A DNA stretch of 49,176 nt, from positions 78,775-127,950 of the forward strand of contig NW_003546456.1 in NCBI RefSeq assembly GCF_000090795.2, in the 5' to 3' direction. Each line of letters begins with the position of its first letter. Position 1 is the first letter of the stretch. A program made the translations under genes and the position numbers. Under the pieces are notes generated by a model, which saw only the letters and a program-made list of their open reading frames with translations, had not been told where the DNA came from and did not search any database. This DNA is from Amphimedon queenslandica (taxonomy: Eukaryota; Porifera; Demospongiae; Haplosclerida; Niphatidae). This document shows positions 1-11,958 of this stretch, piece by piece.

Positions 1-158
1 TGTCGAAGAGGAACATAAAGGTATGATATGCCCAGCCATTTACAGTAAGTCAAATTGTGAATTTTAAACACTGGAAATGATTTATCAAATAATTAAAAGC
101 TTTTGGTGATACATATTCTATAATTGCACTATTGATCAGATTATATTTATTTATTTAG

Positions 159-470
159 AAGATTGAAGAAAAGACGGATGCAGGTGGCATCAGAATTGGT
201 ACGAAGGCCATACCAAAACTGCTCTTGCACTACCTTGGCAATGAAGGAGTGGCTGTCAATTTCAGTCATGGGAACTCAAAGGGGAACTGTATTTACACCA
301 GGACACGTCCATCTGTATTGCATAGCATTGCAACTAAAGATGCTTTACCTGCTGAAGTATATAAGGACAGTGCAAGTAATCCTCCTACCCTTAAGCCCAG
401 GAACTTAAAACATGTTCAAAACTGTCAGCAACAGAAACGACAGAAGCTGCAACTTGTTAAACATTATTGA
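159..470 (+). CDS. 3' exon of an unrecognised gene (partial)
   Basis: After a TTTAG acceptor ending at 158, a reading frame runs open for 103 codons to a TGA at 468-470. The peptide is hydrophilic and ends in a basic, glutamine-rich stretch containing LKPRNLKHVQNCQQQKRQ. That PRN-x-x-x-V motif reminds me of the tails of uncharacterised, transposase-associated proteins that are abundant in sponge and coral gene sets; this is recollection, not a match I can test. No ATG opens the frame at the acceptor, so upstream exons would lie left of the window. The strand and frame are reasonably supported by the acceptor and by the absence of stops. The product is unknown. Confidence 0.4.
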   Translation, partial: KIEEKTDAGGIRIGTKAIPKLLLHYLGNEGVAVNFSHGNSKGNCIYTRTRPSVLHSIATKDALPAEVYKDSASNPPTLKPRNLKHVQNCQQQKRQKLQLVKHY

Positions 471-761
471 AGTAATAGTTATTATAGGTCAAGATGAAAT
501 TATTTGAAAACGTGGGGGGCAGGGGGGCTAGAGTTTCTATGCAGAAAGGCCAAACAAAACTGAAGGACAAACAAAACTGAAGGACAATGCCAATGACTGG
601 ACTGTTCAGGCTGCTTGACATGACCAATCTTGCCAATGTCTTTTGGCCATTTTGCTGCATGGTTCCAGGCTCCAATTTCAGATTGGTTTCTCAACCTCAG
701 ACTGCAGGACCTAGTGAAGAGAGAGAGCAGGCCTGTACTCCAAGAAGAGAGAGACTAACAG

Positions 762-884
762 GAGGTGCCATTGATAATACCATCCATTAATGATATTAAT
801 GATATACTTGTAGAGGAAACAGATGATCCGCAGGATGAAGATGATCCACAGCAAAAGAGATTTCAAAATACAATTTTCAAATGA
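762..884 (+). CDS. Possible acidic terminal exon
   Basis: A CTAACAG acceptor ends at 761 and is followed by 40 open codons to a TGA at 882-884. The peptide is strongly acidic, with the run VEETDDPQDEDDPQQKR. It could be an alternative last exon of the gene at 159-470 or chance. No domain is recognised. The rest of 471-1140 shows only AT-rich DNA with no other convincing coding signal. Confidence 0.2.
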   Translation, partial: EVPLIIPSINDINDILVEETDDPQDEDDPQQKRFQNTIFK

Positions 885-1140
885 TTTTTAAATATGACTT
901 TCAAATTATGATGTCCGAATATGACTTGCAAATATGAACAAACTTCAAATATATCAAAGATGATTTAAACTTAAGCAGTGCAGATACACAAAGCAGCTAC
1001 TGGTCAATTCCACAGAAAAACATACCCTCCTGCCTGAACCAATCCAACTGAACCAGGTTAATTAATAAAATAAACATTACTGCTGCTATTGCAAGAGCAA
1101 ATGAACCAATTTTTACACTGAATGGTATTAAACCTGTTAG

Positions 1141-2578
1141 TTAGTCAGCAATGGGGTTAGCATGGATTGTTACTCTTCTTAAGTAAATATCTTGAATTGG
1201 TCTATAATTCTTATCATTAACTGGTACCTTTTCTAAATCATCAAGAGTATCCATTCCATCAATTACTCTACCAATGAGAAATGACAATAACTAATGTACA
1301 ACCTTGATTTTATAACTAGTGTTACATGAATGTGCTGTTGTCAGCCTGCTTACTTTCCAAATATGGTGTACTTCATATCAAGACTGGGTTGTTTAGCATA
1401 AGTAATGAAGAATTGAGATCCATTGGTGTCACTGTGACCACTGTTAGCCATTGATATGATGCCACGCCCACTGTGCTACAAATATTAATAATTGTAATAA
1501 CAATAATTAAGTATGACAATAATTTCAGTAAAAATGACCACACCAAATTTTTTAACTTTCTGATACATAATGATGCCCTTATGCTGTGTAAAAAGTTTGA
1601 GTTGATTCAGACTTAAATTTTTCGAGCTACGACCATTTTAAAAAATGAGCCAAAAACTGAAAAATACCCAAGGCTATAGTCCATGGTTTTTTTTGAAAAA
1701 ATGGCTCCAAAATCACCCCTAATTTTTATTACATTTTCTGATACATATTAATGTCCTTATGCTGTGTAGAAAGTTTAAGCTGATTCCAACTTCATTTTTT
1801 CAAGTTACGGCCATTTTAAAAAATGAGCCAAAATCTGAAAAATACCCAAGGCTATAGCCCATGGTTTTTTTCAAAAAATGGCTCCGAAATCACCACGAAT
1901 TTTTATTAAATTTTCTGATACATATTAATGTCCTTATGCTGTGTAAAAAGTTTGAGTTGATTCCGACTTAAATTTTTCGAGTTACGACCATTTTAAAAAA
2001 TGAGCCAAAATCTGAAAAATACCCAAGGCTATAGTCCATGGTTTTTTCCAAAAAATGGCTCAGAAATCACCCTCAATTTTTATTAGATTTTTTGATTATT
2101 TGCATTGATGCTCTGCATTAAACTTGGATTTACTTTTAAAGTTTCTTGAAATTCGTCTTCAAATTTCCTGCCCCAGATGCTAGTCCCTCCTTTACCAGTA
2201 CCTGTGGGTCACATGATCAAACTGTGACTATCACATGACACTACCTGATGGGTCCCCAGTCTGTACTATAAACCCTTTAATGTTCCTAAAATAATACGAC
2301 AAATTGGGAGGTATAATTATACAAAGCAACAGCTGCAGACCAAACCTGTGAAATATGCAGTCATTGTAATATCCACTGGCACAAAGAGCAAGGAAATTCT
2401 ATTATAAATATTGTAATTATTATTTTATTATTTTTCTCACTTCACAAGTCTTTGAAACTGCTTCACAAAATAATTCAATTTTAATATCACCAAGGTCAGT
2501 GTGGAGTGTCACTGACTAAAGAAATCATGTCAGAAATTAACAAAAAATTAATAAAGAATGAGAGAAAGAACTCACCAT
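1141..2578 (-). CDS. PPIL3: PPIL3, peptidyl-prolyl cis-trans isomerase-like 3 (cyclophilin)
   Basis: Seven coding exons on the minus strand: 2578-2576 (only the ATG), 2515-2441, 2398-2346, 2285-2245, 2201-2134, 1475-1354 and 1267-1141. All junctions are GT-AG and phases agree, giving 162 residues; human PPIL3 has 161. Recognisable blocks are [61 protein letters not shown] and [19 protein letters not shown]. The cyclophilin active-site Arg, Phe and Gln ([10 protein letters not shown]) and the later Phe (SQFF) are present. The position of cyclophilin A Trp121 is Ser here and His in human PPIL3, a change expected to weaken cyclosporin binding. PPIL3 belongs to the spliceosome-associated cyclophilins. 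The intron between exons 5 and 6 carries a satellite-like array. Identification is secure. Confidence 0.96.
1545..2095 (+). repeat. Intronic 178-bp tandem repeat (array 1, PPIL3 intron)
   Basis: Three consecutive units share a CCATGG core at 1681, 1859 and 2037, exactly 178 bp apart. Each unit contains ACCCAAGGCTATAG, a poly-T/poly-A hairpin after CCATGG, TTTTTATTACATTTT-like sequence and CTTATGCTGTGTA. The array fills the intron between PPIL3 exons 5 and 6 and lies antisense to PPIL3. The same unit occurs in three other genes of the window. Confidence 0.9.
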
Positions 2579-2626
2579 TTTTAATAGCCCAAGACAAGGT
2601 GTGGCTAGAGAGGAGGTGTGTATCTA
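2579..2626. promoter_or_regulatory. Shared 48-bp spacer between divergent start codons
   Basis: Only 48 bp separate the PPIL3 ATG (minus) from the first ATG of the membrane-protein gene (plus). Transcription start sites must therefore overlap, or lie within the neighbour's transcribed region, making this a compact bidirectional promoter. No TATA box is visible. Confidence 0.6.
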
Positions 2627-5553
2627 ATGATGTCTGCTGCTGGTCTGTTCTTGTCATTTCTCTTTCTCTTCTCATCCTACTCCAGTCTAGTCTCCTCCAA
2701 CTCTACTAATGAGCTAGTTACATTATTAAAAGTTGCTGAATCTCGTGGTATCATCAATAAAGACCAGACCACGTCTCTTCTCTCACTAGCTTCAGAACTA
2801 AACAGTGGCCCTACCATCAGCAGGAGGAGGAATGAGCCTGATCCTACTACTAGTACTGAAGGAGACAGTGTCTTCCTGTTAATGTACAATCAACTGACTT
2901 TGCTTAATGTGTTGTATTTCGGTGGGTCTCTTTTGATTATTGGTGCTTACTCTCTCTTCATGACTCTGGCTTTTGAGGGTTGTGATAAAAGAGGGATCAG
3001 TCTTATAATGATTGTACAGACTGCTCTCTTTGGAGGAGTAGGAGTTTACTTATGGAACACATCTTACCAGTTCTTAGGAGGATTGTAAGTTACTGCTATA
3101 CCTTTGGATTAATGTATTATCTGATGCATATACATGTACATGTACTGATGTTGTGCAGAAGTTTGAGCTGATTCCCATCACAATTGGATTTTATACTAAT
3201 TTTTATAGTTGCTCCAAAATCAGGCCAAAGCCACTGTACTATAGTACATAGTCTCAGACCAAGTTTTGCTAAAATTGAAAAGGAGAGAATTCTCCATTTT
3301 TATTACATTTTCTGATACATATACATGATCTTATGTAGCATAGAAAGTTTGAGCTGATTCCGATCAAAATTGGATTTTTTACAATTTTTTAAAGTTAGCT
3401 ATTCCTCCAATCGAACCTATTCCTCGTTGACTCCCTTATATTGCTCATTGTTCCTTTGCTATCTTTCTGTGTTGGAATCTAAACTATTCAAAGTATGCAG
3501 GATATTTGGCACCAACTTATAGTCGAATATTCCATTGTCAGTAAACAACATTACCTATAAATGGGTGGGTGTGTGTATTGGAATGATAATACGTTGTTTT
3601 GGAGGGAGATCCCCTGATACCAGCTGGTCCTCTGTGTGTAATAAACTGGGGGTGGATTTATTGGAGTAACCCAACACAGAAAGGACATGATTTAATGGAC
3701 CAGCAGTTTGAATGCAGTAATACGTAGTAGGAGTTGTATAATAAATATAAATAATATACTTATTTTATTTTATTTATTCCAACAGGCTGTGCTCCATTAG
3801 CACTGGTCTAGTACCATACACTGTCTACTGGATACAGAAGTATCTTAACCTCTGGCCTAAGGAGAACCCTGGCTTCTTCCAAGACTTCAGACTGTATGTA
3901 CGACCAGGCTGGGTTGTCATGGAGATAGCGGCAGTTGTAATTGGTCTCTTATATTTAACAATCATTCGATTCCCATTCCTCCTAGCTCCAATCTCATTCT
4001 GTATCTGGTTCCTCTCGATGGACATGGCCCCACTACTACCACAATGGTCTACCATTGATGACCTTTATAAACTAAGAAGATTAGTATCAATGGTATTCGG
4101 GTTATTGCTAATGACTAGTGGACGAGTGATGGAGTCTTTGTTAGGATCCGAACCCGACTTTGGGTTTTGGTTATACCTATTCGGACTGATAGCCTTTTGG
4201 TTCTCAATCATAATTGAACATGACTCAAACGATCATCTCAAGCACTCTATGTTTATTCTAATTAACGTCACACTCGTCGTTATTGGCAGTCACCTCCAAC
4301 GAACCACATTTCATGTTTTTGGTACGCTGGGACTGATACTAATGTTACTGAAGACCCTGTCGTACCGTGGGTCTATGGTCAATCGGTCACTGGTACTATG
4401 GTTAATGACAGGTCTATCGGTCGTATCGCTACTGGCCCAGGGCCTTAAATTGGAAGGTAGCGTTGAAATAATTAATGGACTGGTAACGTTTATATTATTT
4501 AATGTGTACTCATTAATATTCATAGCTCAAAGTGAAAGGTATTCGTTATTATTATTAATTACTAATCTCGGTTTTATTGCTACCATACCTTCATTTAACC
4601 ACACCCTCTCGTTATGGATAATTGATATTAATGATCCTCAATTACTAATGAGCTTAATGACACTCTCCGTCCTACTCTATCATGTCAATATGTTGAAATA
4701 TGTGACTATTCGTGAGCTAAGTCTGAACTCTTTATTATTTTTATTATATAAAATGACAGTTTCAGTACTAGTCTCTTTATTATTAGCCTCGCTGGGTCAA
4801 TCTTGGTATGTATGGACAGCTGGGGTAGGGTTACCGCTAGTTGCTATGATACTAGCTAATAGAAGTGTCACGCTATCCTTTGTTCAGTTTATCGTTCTTC
4901 TGTTCTCAATATGTTTCTCTCTCTGCCTCTCGTCAAACCTGTTTTACTTGTTATCGTGTGGTTGTATGGGTGTGGTCATACTGGGGACTCTCCACAGAGG
5001 AAAGTGGTTCATGATTAGTGGGTGTGGCTACTCAGTGATACTGATATTGTTATCAGTTCCACTTCAGTCAAAGTTCATGACGACCATTGGCATCTTGTAT
5101 ATCTTTGGATATCTCACTCACTTGGCCTATGTCGTTTTTAAACGAAGTCTCATCTTTCCCTTAGTCCTGGTTGCTATGGGACTCTCCATTATATATGCTG
5201 GAGTTGTTTATCAGTCAAAACAAAATGAAATCTATCAATGGAGCTTGTCTTTGTTACCCAGTGACATAAGTGTTCATTCTCCTTGCAGCAGGAGTGGTAA
5301 CTCATATCAACATTTAAAAACGGCAGAATTTAGCATCGACCATGTACTATCATACCCACACGTCTATCTATTGTACACTGGTCTACTGGTCCACAGTCTG
5401 TCTACTGGTTCGTTACCATACGTCCCCTATGTGTGTGTTATCGGTATGGGCCTGGTACTGGTTGCTATGGGATACATGAAGTTGATATTTAAATATTGTC
5501 CTGACTTGAGTTCTTCAGTAAAGGTATACACTATACAGGATTGCTGTCAGTAG
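2627..5553 (+). CDS. Large multi-pass membrane protein of unknown function
   Basis: Two exons, 2627-3084 and 3786-5553, join in phase to give 741 residues. A second ATG at 2630 is an alternative start. The N-terminus has a signal-like hydrophobic stretch, then a short polar segment (SRGIINKDQTTSLLSLASE, about residues 40-58) and a Pro/Thr-rich linker. The rest is almost wholly hydrophobic, with roughly 15-20 candidate membrane spans. A conserved-looking block is RPGWVVMEIA followed by FPFLLAPISFCIW and MDMAPLLP. The layout, a small helical segment followed by many membrane helices, is reminiscent of prokaryotic DUF2157-type proteins, but I cannot confirm homology. Exon 2 is 1.77 kb and uninterrupted, long for this locus. 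The intron holds degenerate dispersed-repeat copies. Confidence 0.8.
3120..3400. repeat. Degenerate dispersed repeat copies in the membrane-protein intron
   Basis: Sequence related to the window's dispersed family: ACTGTACTATAGTACA near 3230, then GGAGAGAATTCTCCATTTTT, TTTTCTGATACATA and AAGTTTGAGCTGATTCC. Two such half-units occur with substitutions. The remainder of the intron (3400-3785) shows nothing notable. Confidence 0.6.
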
Positions 5554-5991
5554 TAGTAACTGTATTGTTAGTTGTATGGGGAAATCTATCAGTGGAGGTT
5601 CTAGCCAAATTAATATTGAATCTAAACTAATAGTAGCACCAGTGTTTGACTGGTCATGTATCAGTGTATACAGTACCGGTATAGGAAGTATGGACAGTTA
5701 TTGTTTGGATTAAAGGGAAATAACTGCATGTACATGTACACAAAACAGATAAAGGGAATTACACATGCAATGATTCGATAATAGATCATGTAATTATAGG
5801 GAAATGTCTACATGTACATGTTTATGTACGTGTACATGTACTAGTGTGTGTATCTGGGGGTTGTAGAATAGATATACATGATCTGACATCACAATATCCT
5901 GACTCTATATGTACATGTACACATACATTATAATGACATTGTGATTGATCATGTACTTGTACATGATAATACACTTCTTTCACATGTACAG
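5554..5991. other. Intergenic, rich in ACATGTACATGT palindromes
   Basis: No coding signal is seen. The stretch has many copies of the self-complementary TGTACATGTACA and near variants (around 5729, 5810, 5832, 5910, 5950). It also holds the 3' flank of the preceding gene. Confidence 0.5.
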
Positions 5992-7077
5992 GTAAGATCA
6001 ATGACTCTCTCACTCAATGAAGCTGGTATTAAAAATGGTTTTATTGTTACCATAAAAGGAGATAAGCCACGGTCACTGGATCTACCGCAGTACCTTTCTA
6101 TTGGTATCGGCGGTGAAGGATTCTGGTCTGCCATGAGTGAGCAGTTTGGTGGTTTAGTCATCAATGTAGCAAGGTAAGATAAATAGTATAAATACTTTAA
6201 ATATTATTATTAGTCGCGTATCCTTTGAGAGTGTTACTATTAATAGGTACTAATGTGTAAGAACCGCTTCATATTGACAGCTGCTAATATTGTCATTTTC
6301 CCGCCCTGCGTGTCATGCTGACTCACTATTGTGTGTACAGATTATAATAAATCTCATTATAATATTTACATACCAGTCTACCACACAGCCTCCCTAGTTA
6401 CAATACTTAATCCCAAACATCCACCAATAGCATTCCTTCCAAATTGTGTTCCTCTCTCCCCCAATAATTATTCTTATATCTTTCTTTTCCTGTGTCCATT
6501 TTATACCATAAATGGTCAAAAACACTGGTATTGTTTGTGCTAAGGTATTTGCTGTTGGTATGCAGTGACATGTGTCTTTATGCTTAAACTGGAGGGAGGA
6601 AAAATGGCCTGCCATTGTCTGTTCTTTTGTGACTGCATTAGCTCCTCATTAGCAGCTAGTCGTGCTAAATACTCACTCTCATTTCATATAGAGGAGTACA
6701 GCCTCTACCATAGTGTGTGTGTGTGTGTGCCATATTTATTGAATACATGCTGTCTTTATCTTCTCTCTTCCGCCCTCTCTCTCTCTCTCTCTAGGTCAGC
6801 CTTCCTTCCTTACAAATTAACAAAGGAGTCCATAATTGCTAGTGGTTTCCATTCTGGCTCAGTCAGCTTCACTCTCAGTATTTCAATAGCTACTGGTACA
6901 AAAGGATTAGGGAGGACCACAATATTGAAGAATGCCAGGAAGATGGAGTCAGTCTTGGCAGTGATGGAGTGTAGCCTCTTATACTCCACTAGTTTTTATT
7001 TACCTTATTCCCCTCTGTGTACACACTCTTTGGCAATGAATGACGTGTGCCAAATGTTACTACAAAAAGAGAAATAG
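5992..7077 (+). CDS. Two candidate exons of an unrecognised gene, strand uncertain
   Basis: Exon a (5992-6173) has a CAG acceptor and an AAG|GTAAGAT donor. It reads 60 codons including RSMTLSLNEAGIKNGFIV and YLSIGIGGEGFWSAMS. Exon b starts at 6795 after a (CT)n-AG acceptor, joins in phase and runs to a TAG at 7075-7077. Exon a would also join in frame to an AAG|GTATAC donor at about 5522 in the membrane-protein gene, giving that gene a longer alternative C-terminus. Against this, the antisense of exon b is also open and has its own AG and GTAAGG borders (about 6994 to 6817). Neither product is recognised. Confidence 0.3.
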
Positions 7078-8634
7078 ACCAACTTCATTAGTGTGTGTGT
7101 GTGTATGTGTGGATATTATACTTATTATTTTATTGCTTGACGTTGCACAGGTTTTATGATAATTTATAGTTTTTTATTAATATCATAGTTTTAATCAGTT
7201 TATTATTAGTAAAGTTCACTGGACTGTACTGGTCATACCTAGTCAATATTGGCCACAGCTACTCTCTCTATAGTGACTGGCGTTACATGCCAATAGTGTG
7301 GCAGGTGCTCCTGCCCACTGGTTTGTAGTGTGGTTTGGCTAGAGGAACACTTTCATGTCCTCCTTCCACACAAGCTAATGAACATATTGAAAATAGAGAA
7401 GGGCAGTCTCTTTGAAGAGCTCATGCCTGGTTTCTTAATGAGCTAATTCTGTTATACATCAAAGACTTCAACTTATCTAAAGTCCGTTAAAAGGTGAAGT
7501 ACCTCCTGACACTATGTCCTCTTCCTCCTGCACTTGTACTGTTACCATATCCGTCTGGTTTCCGTCTGGGACCCAGTGCTGGTTAGTATGCCCTTCCGGA
7601 ATGAGAAACCTGTCAGTCCGGTTATAATGAGAAACCGGTCAGTCTGGTTTGTGACTGTATTCCGAAAAGACACACTACCCAGCACTGGAAATCCCTGTGG
7701 TATCTGAGTAATCATGGGACCAGCTCAAACTATAAAAATAACAATTTATACTAACATTATACTTGGCTAGCAGTCTTGGACTACAGTCTTGGTTAGAAAA
7801 GCAAACACTATTAATTTAATTAGTGTCCCTCTTAAAAACAGCTGTGACCCACAGCTAATTATGATACGACAGTCTCTTCTACTAGTTAAAGAGACAGAAA
7901 ATGAAACAAAAAACCTCAAATGGTGCAGCACATTTGACTGACCAGAACCATCCCATAAAACCTTGTAGTCTGTTCTAGTCTACAATCAATGAATACATGT
8001 ACCTTGTACAACAGAGGCTGTTGTGTCTTAACAGGACAATGTCCTCCATCACTACATCCTACATCGTCTGGCCCTATCAACAGACAAGAGGAGAGTCAGC
8101 TCATCAGTCAATGAATACCGCCAGATCTTGTACTGCTGTCTCTGGCCACCACAACAGAAAGCCTTCCAGTTACTGTACATTCCTGTTAAATTAAGAATCC
8201 TACAGTAACAAGAGATAGAGAGGAGCACACCAGTCTTGTAGTACAAAAGAGTCCAGACTCCAGCAGGAAAGAGAGCCAGTGAGTGCTGGACGGAATTGGC
8301 TGAAGCTTTTAAGCTCATTCAACATTCAGAGCCCACGTGGAGGAAGTACTGATGCGGTTAGACTTGCAAATTCCTGGAATACCTGCTCCACCAAATCACA
8401 GCTCCTTGCCAACAAAGTGTGTAGTCTAGGAAACTTATAATACTGGATCTATAGACATTGTGTATTAAAATTTCCTTCAACAACTCTACAGGTAGATTTC
8501 CTGCTTTACCCAAAAAGGACCTTCAGTAGTTAGACTGTTTGCTGACAAGTTTGCATGAAATCTTTACATTACAGACAAAATATAATACAACAACAGGTCC
8601 AATAAAATCATAATAACAAATAATGACATTGGTT
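7078..8634. other. Region with weak, unassigned coding signals
   Basis: No gene is resolved here. Two fragments look coding-like. On the minus strand, 7578-7477 follows an AG acceptor and encodes 33 residues including DMVTVQVQEEEDIVSGG before a stop. On the plus strand, 8035-8208 follows a TTAACAG acceptor and encodes 57 residues including NEYRQILYCCLWPPQQKAFQ before a stop. A downstream in-frame continuation through a roughly 38-bp intron is possible. None of these is recognised, and they could be decayed exons. Confidence 0.25.
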
Positions 8635-11629
8635 CTATTTGTTCGAGTGATTGACTGAGAGTATTAGTTGGACTGGACGAGACAACAGAGACTCCATATG
8701 AGACTGGGCCTCATCTGCTATAGCTTTCACTGTCTTACCACCAGAACCAACCACAATAGACTAGAAATGAAATAAGTATAAATATAATGTACAGACTAGC
8801 CTCTATATAATGGACACTGTGTCTCTGTTATACAGAGGTGTCCTTTATGTGGAGGTTATTTTATACAGTAAGGAATGTAACTGGTACACTAGGTGCTGTC
8901 CGTTAAATGGAGGTGTACGCTATAGAGAGTGTCCATTAAGAGAGGCTATACTGATGATTCATTAATTGCAGATGAGATTAAGTTGTGATTTAATCTCAAT
9001 TATGACTATAAACCTATTAATGCTGTCACTAGAAGATGATATTACAATGTAGTGACTATATTCCAAGAGGAAGTGGCTCAGATTTGGCACATTACATTAA
9101 CTTAATTTCATCAGCATAGTCATGACACTATCACTTTAAAGATCACAGATTGATCAATTTGATTATCAGGCATCTATCAGACATTAATCATTTGCAACCT
9201 AATAACTTATCATTAATCTACAATCTTTATTTTTAATATTTCGTTCCAAAATATTCCGTAATTCTCAAGGACAAAAATACAATTTTCACCGTCAAAAATA
9301 CCCAGAAATACACTACTAAATACTCAGCTATCGAGAGAGTCATGGTGGCCATTAATTAGTATACATGTGTTTGAACTTACCACTTGGCTACTCTTAGTGC
9401 ATGTTAGTTTCTTGTGGATATAAAGGACATCATCTCTCTCCTCACATATAACTAGTCTCTATATAAAGGACATAGTTCAGTCCTTTCCAATACATGAACT
9501 GTGCTACCTGCTTTATAGAATAAGGTATCTCCTTGTGTAGATGTTTGAAGAGTTTCTCCCTCACTACTTCTGCCAGCTGATCCTCCAATGACTGGTTACT
9601 GTATGTGTGTACATCATATAACCAATCACAAGGTTTAGTGTTATCTAACAGATAATCCTGCAGGAGAGGGGGGGAGAGAGAGAAATATAAAAAGGATATA
9701 ATGACTAGACATGAAAAGATATGCATTTTAAGATAAAAAGAGAGAAAGAGAGGGACAAAAAGGATGGTCACTAGACACATAAAGGATGAAGATAAAAGGC
9801 AAAGAGAGAGAGAAAGAGAGGGAGAGAGAGAGACAGTGTAGGAGTATTTATGTATTAGACTATAAGACCATATCTACAAAAGGTAGTTCAGTATCACATG
9901 ACTTTAAGTGTCAAAGGTATCCTATTTCCTGGGGGAGATTGAATATCAAATGTGGGAGAGAGTGTGGGCATGAACTCCAGTAGTTGTATTGTGTAATGGA
10001 AAGTGTCTCAAATGTTACTGCAACAACTGACAGTAGGTCAGAGCATATGTATCTGAAATTGAAATGTCACTTGTGCCAATTGGAAATATGATAGAGTAAA
10101 GTCAGTTGGATGACACTTCATATAAACATACTGGACTGCCAGATAATGGCAGATGTACAGTACAGACAATAAACTGGAATAACATAATATATGGTCCATG
10201 TAGTAGGAGGGACTTCACCTTTAGTTTATCAACCCCGTCTCCAGTAAGAGCTGATATCATGAACACCTCATTAAATGGGTGGGCGGTGGACTGACTGTTG
10301 ATGCTGTCAACAATTTTCAGTAACAGCTGCTTGTACCCTAACAGATCAACCTATGAATGGATATTAATTAATGAGGCGAAATTATCAGATTTTAAGTGAC
10401 AATTGTAATGGAAGAGATATTTAATAGCATTCATGCTTAAGGTGATTGTGATGGGTGGACTTTACCTTGTTAATGACCAGGGAGGTTGGTAAGTTCACTT
10501 CTTTCATTATCTTTAGCAGCTGTTCATTCAATTTGAATCTTGTATACCGATCTGATGCATCTATCATCACCAACACTAAAAATGTAATTTAAAATAATAC
10601 AAAATGGAGAGTTCTCTCACAGAGGCAAGTACAGCTATAAAGCACATGGTCCTTGGCCAGATTTCTGACCCATTGAGTTCCATTGTCACAGAATCTGTGA
10701 CAAGCAAACACATGTATCATTTTGCTACTTTAAAAATGGCCGTAACTCCATAAATTGAAGTCGGAATCAGCTCAAACTTTCTACACAGCATAATGGCATC
10801 AATATGTATCAGAAAATGTAATAAAAATTTGGGGGTGATTTCAGAGCCATTTTTTGGAAAATCCATGGGCTATAGCCTTGGGTATTTTTCAGATTTTGGC
10901 TCATTTTTTTAAATGGCCGTAACTTGAAAAATTAAAGTCGGAATCACCTCAAACTTTCTACACAGCATAAGTACATCAATATGTATCAGAAAATGTAATA
11001 AAAATTTGGGATGATTTCGGAGCCATTTTTTGGAAAAACCATGGGCTATAGCCTTGGGTATTTTTCAGATTTTGGCTCATTTTTTTAAATGGCCGTAACT
11101 TGAAAAATTAAAGTCGGAATCACCTCAAACTTTCTACACAGCATAAGGACATCAATATGTATCAGAAAATGTAATAAAAATTTGAGGTGATTTCGGAGCC
11201 ATTTTTTGGAAAAACCATGGACTATAGCCTTGGGTATTTTTCAGATTTTGGCTCATTTTTTAAAATGGCCGTAACTTGAAAAATTAAAGTCGGAATCACC
11301 TCAAACTTTCTACATAGCATAAGGACATCAATATGTATCAGAAAATGTAATAAAAATTGGGGGTGGTTTTGGAGCCATTTTTTGGAAAAACCATGGACTA
11401 TAGCCTTGGGTATTTTTCAGATTTTGGCTCAATTTTTTAAATGGTCGTAACTTGAAAAATTAAAGTCGGAATCAGCTCAAACTTTCTACACTGGGGTGAT
11501 GAATTGGAAGGAGCTTTACTTAGGTCTGCTTCATCCGTTGATCTCTTAGGTCCAGTCACAAATGGTTTTGAAAACTTCATTTTTCTTCCATACTGTAAGG
11601 AAACCACACCAGGAGTATCTATTAATACC

Positions 11630-11669
<40 letters not shown>

Positions 11670-11958
11670 AATAATTACTAACCACTTGATGGTCTCCTTC
11701 AGTGAATACTCCTAATGCTTGAGATCTTGTGGTATGAGGCTTCGGAGAGACTCCAGCAACCTGTTAATAATAATAATAATAAATATAATAATAATTATTA
11801 TCATTAATTACATTTCTTCCCACTAATTGATTGACTAGTGTAGATTTCCCGGCATTAGGTAGTCCTAGCACAGCTGCTCTTAACAGTCTCTGTGGATTAG
11901 GAGGAGGGACAGTGAGGTCTGATAGAATTGCTCGTGAACAAAATCTTCTAATGATCAT
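8635..11958 (-). CDS. ERAL1: ERAL1, mitochondrial Era-like GTPase
   Basis: Eight exons on the minus strand: 11958-11812, 11760-11683, 11628-11520, 10575-10466, 10350-10219, 9657-9508, 9458-9381 and 8760-8635. Phases agree and give 309 residues, close to bacterial Era (about 300) and shorter than human ERAL1 (437). GTPase motifs are G1 GLPNAGKST, G3 DTPG, G4 NKVD (split by an intron) and G5 SAL. Era-specific segments follow: EEIPYS-like HKEIPYSIKQ, then a C-terminal KH domain with GSGGKTVKAIADEA as its GxxG loop. The start MIIRRFCSRAILSDL is basic and Ser/Arg-rich, as expected for a mitochondrial presequence. ERAL1 is the chaperone of small-subunit mitochondrial rRNA. The exon 3-4 intron (944 bp) is inflated by a satellite array. 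The exon 3/4 junction is the least certain. Confidence 0.95.
10725..11492 (-). repeat. Intronic 176-bp tandem repeat (array 2, ERAL1 intron)
   Basis: Four units with CCATGG cores at 10863, 11039, 11215 and 11391, each 176 bp apart. It is the same unit as array 1 in inverted orientation on the plus strand, so sense relative to ERAL1. Units differ by only a few bases, suggesting recent homogenisation or expansion. Confidence 0.92.

Noticed and set aside
2618..2626. Start of the membrane-protein gene at GTG 2618
   Set aside because: ATG codons at 2627 and 2630 follow directly in frame and give a proper signal-like N-terminus.
8052..8318. An 88-residue minus-strand reading frame
   Set aside because: It has no recognisable domain and no good splice borders, and it overlaps a somewhat better plus-strand candidate exon. 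Left unassigned.
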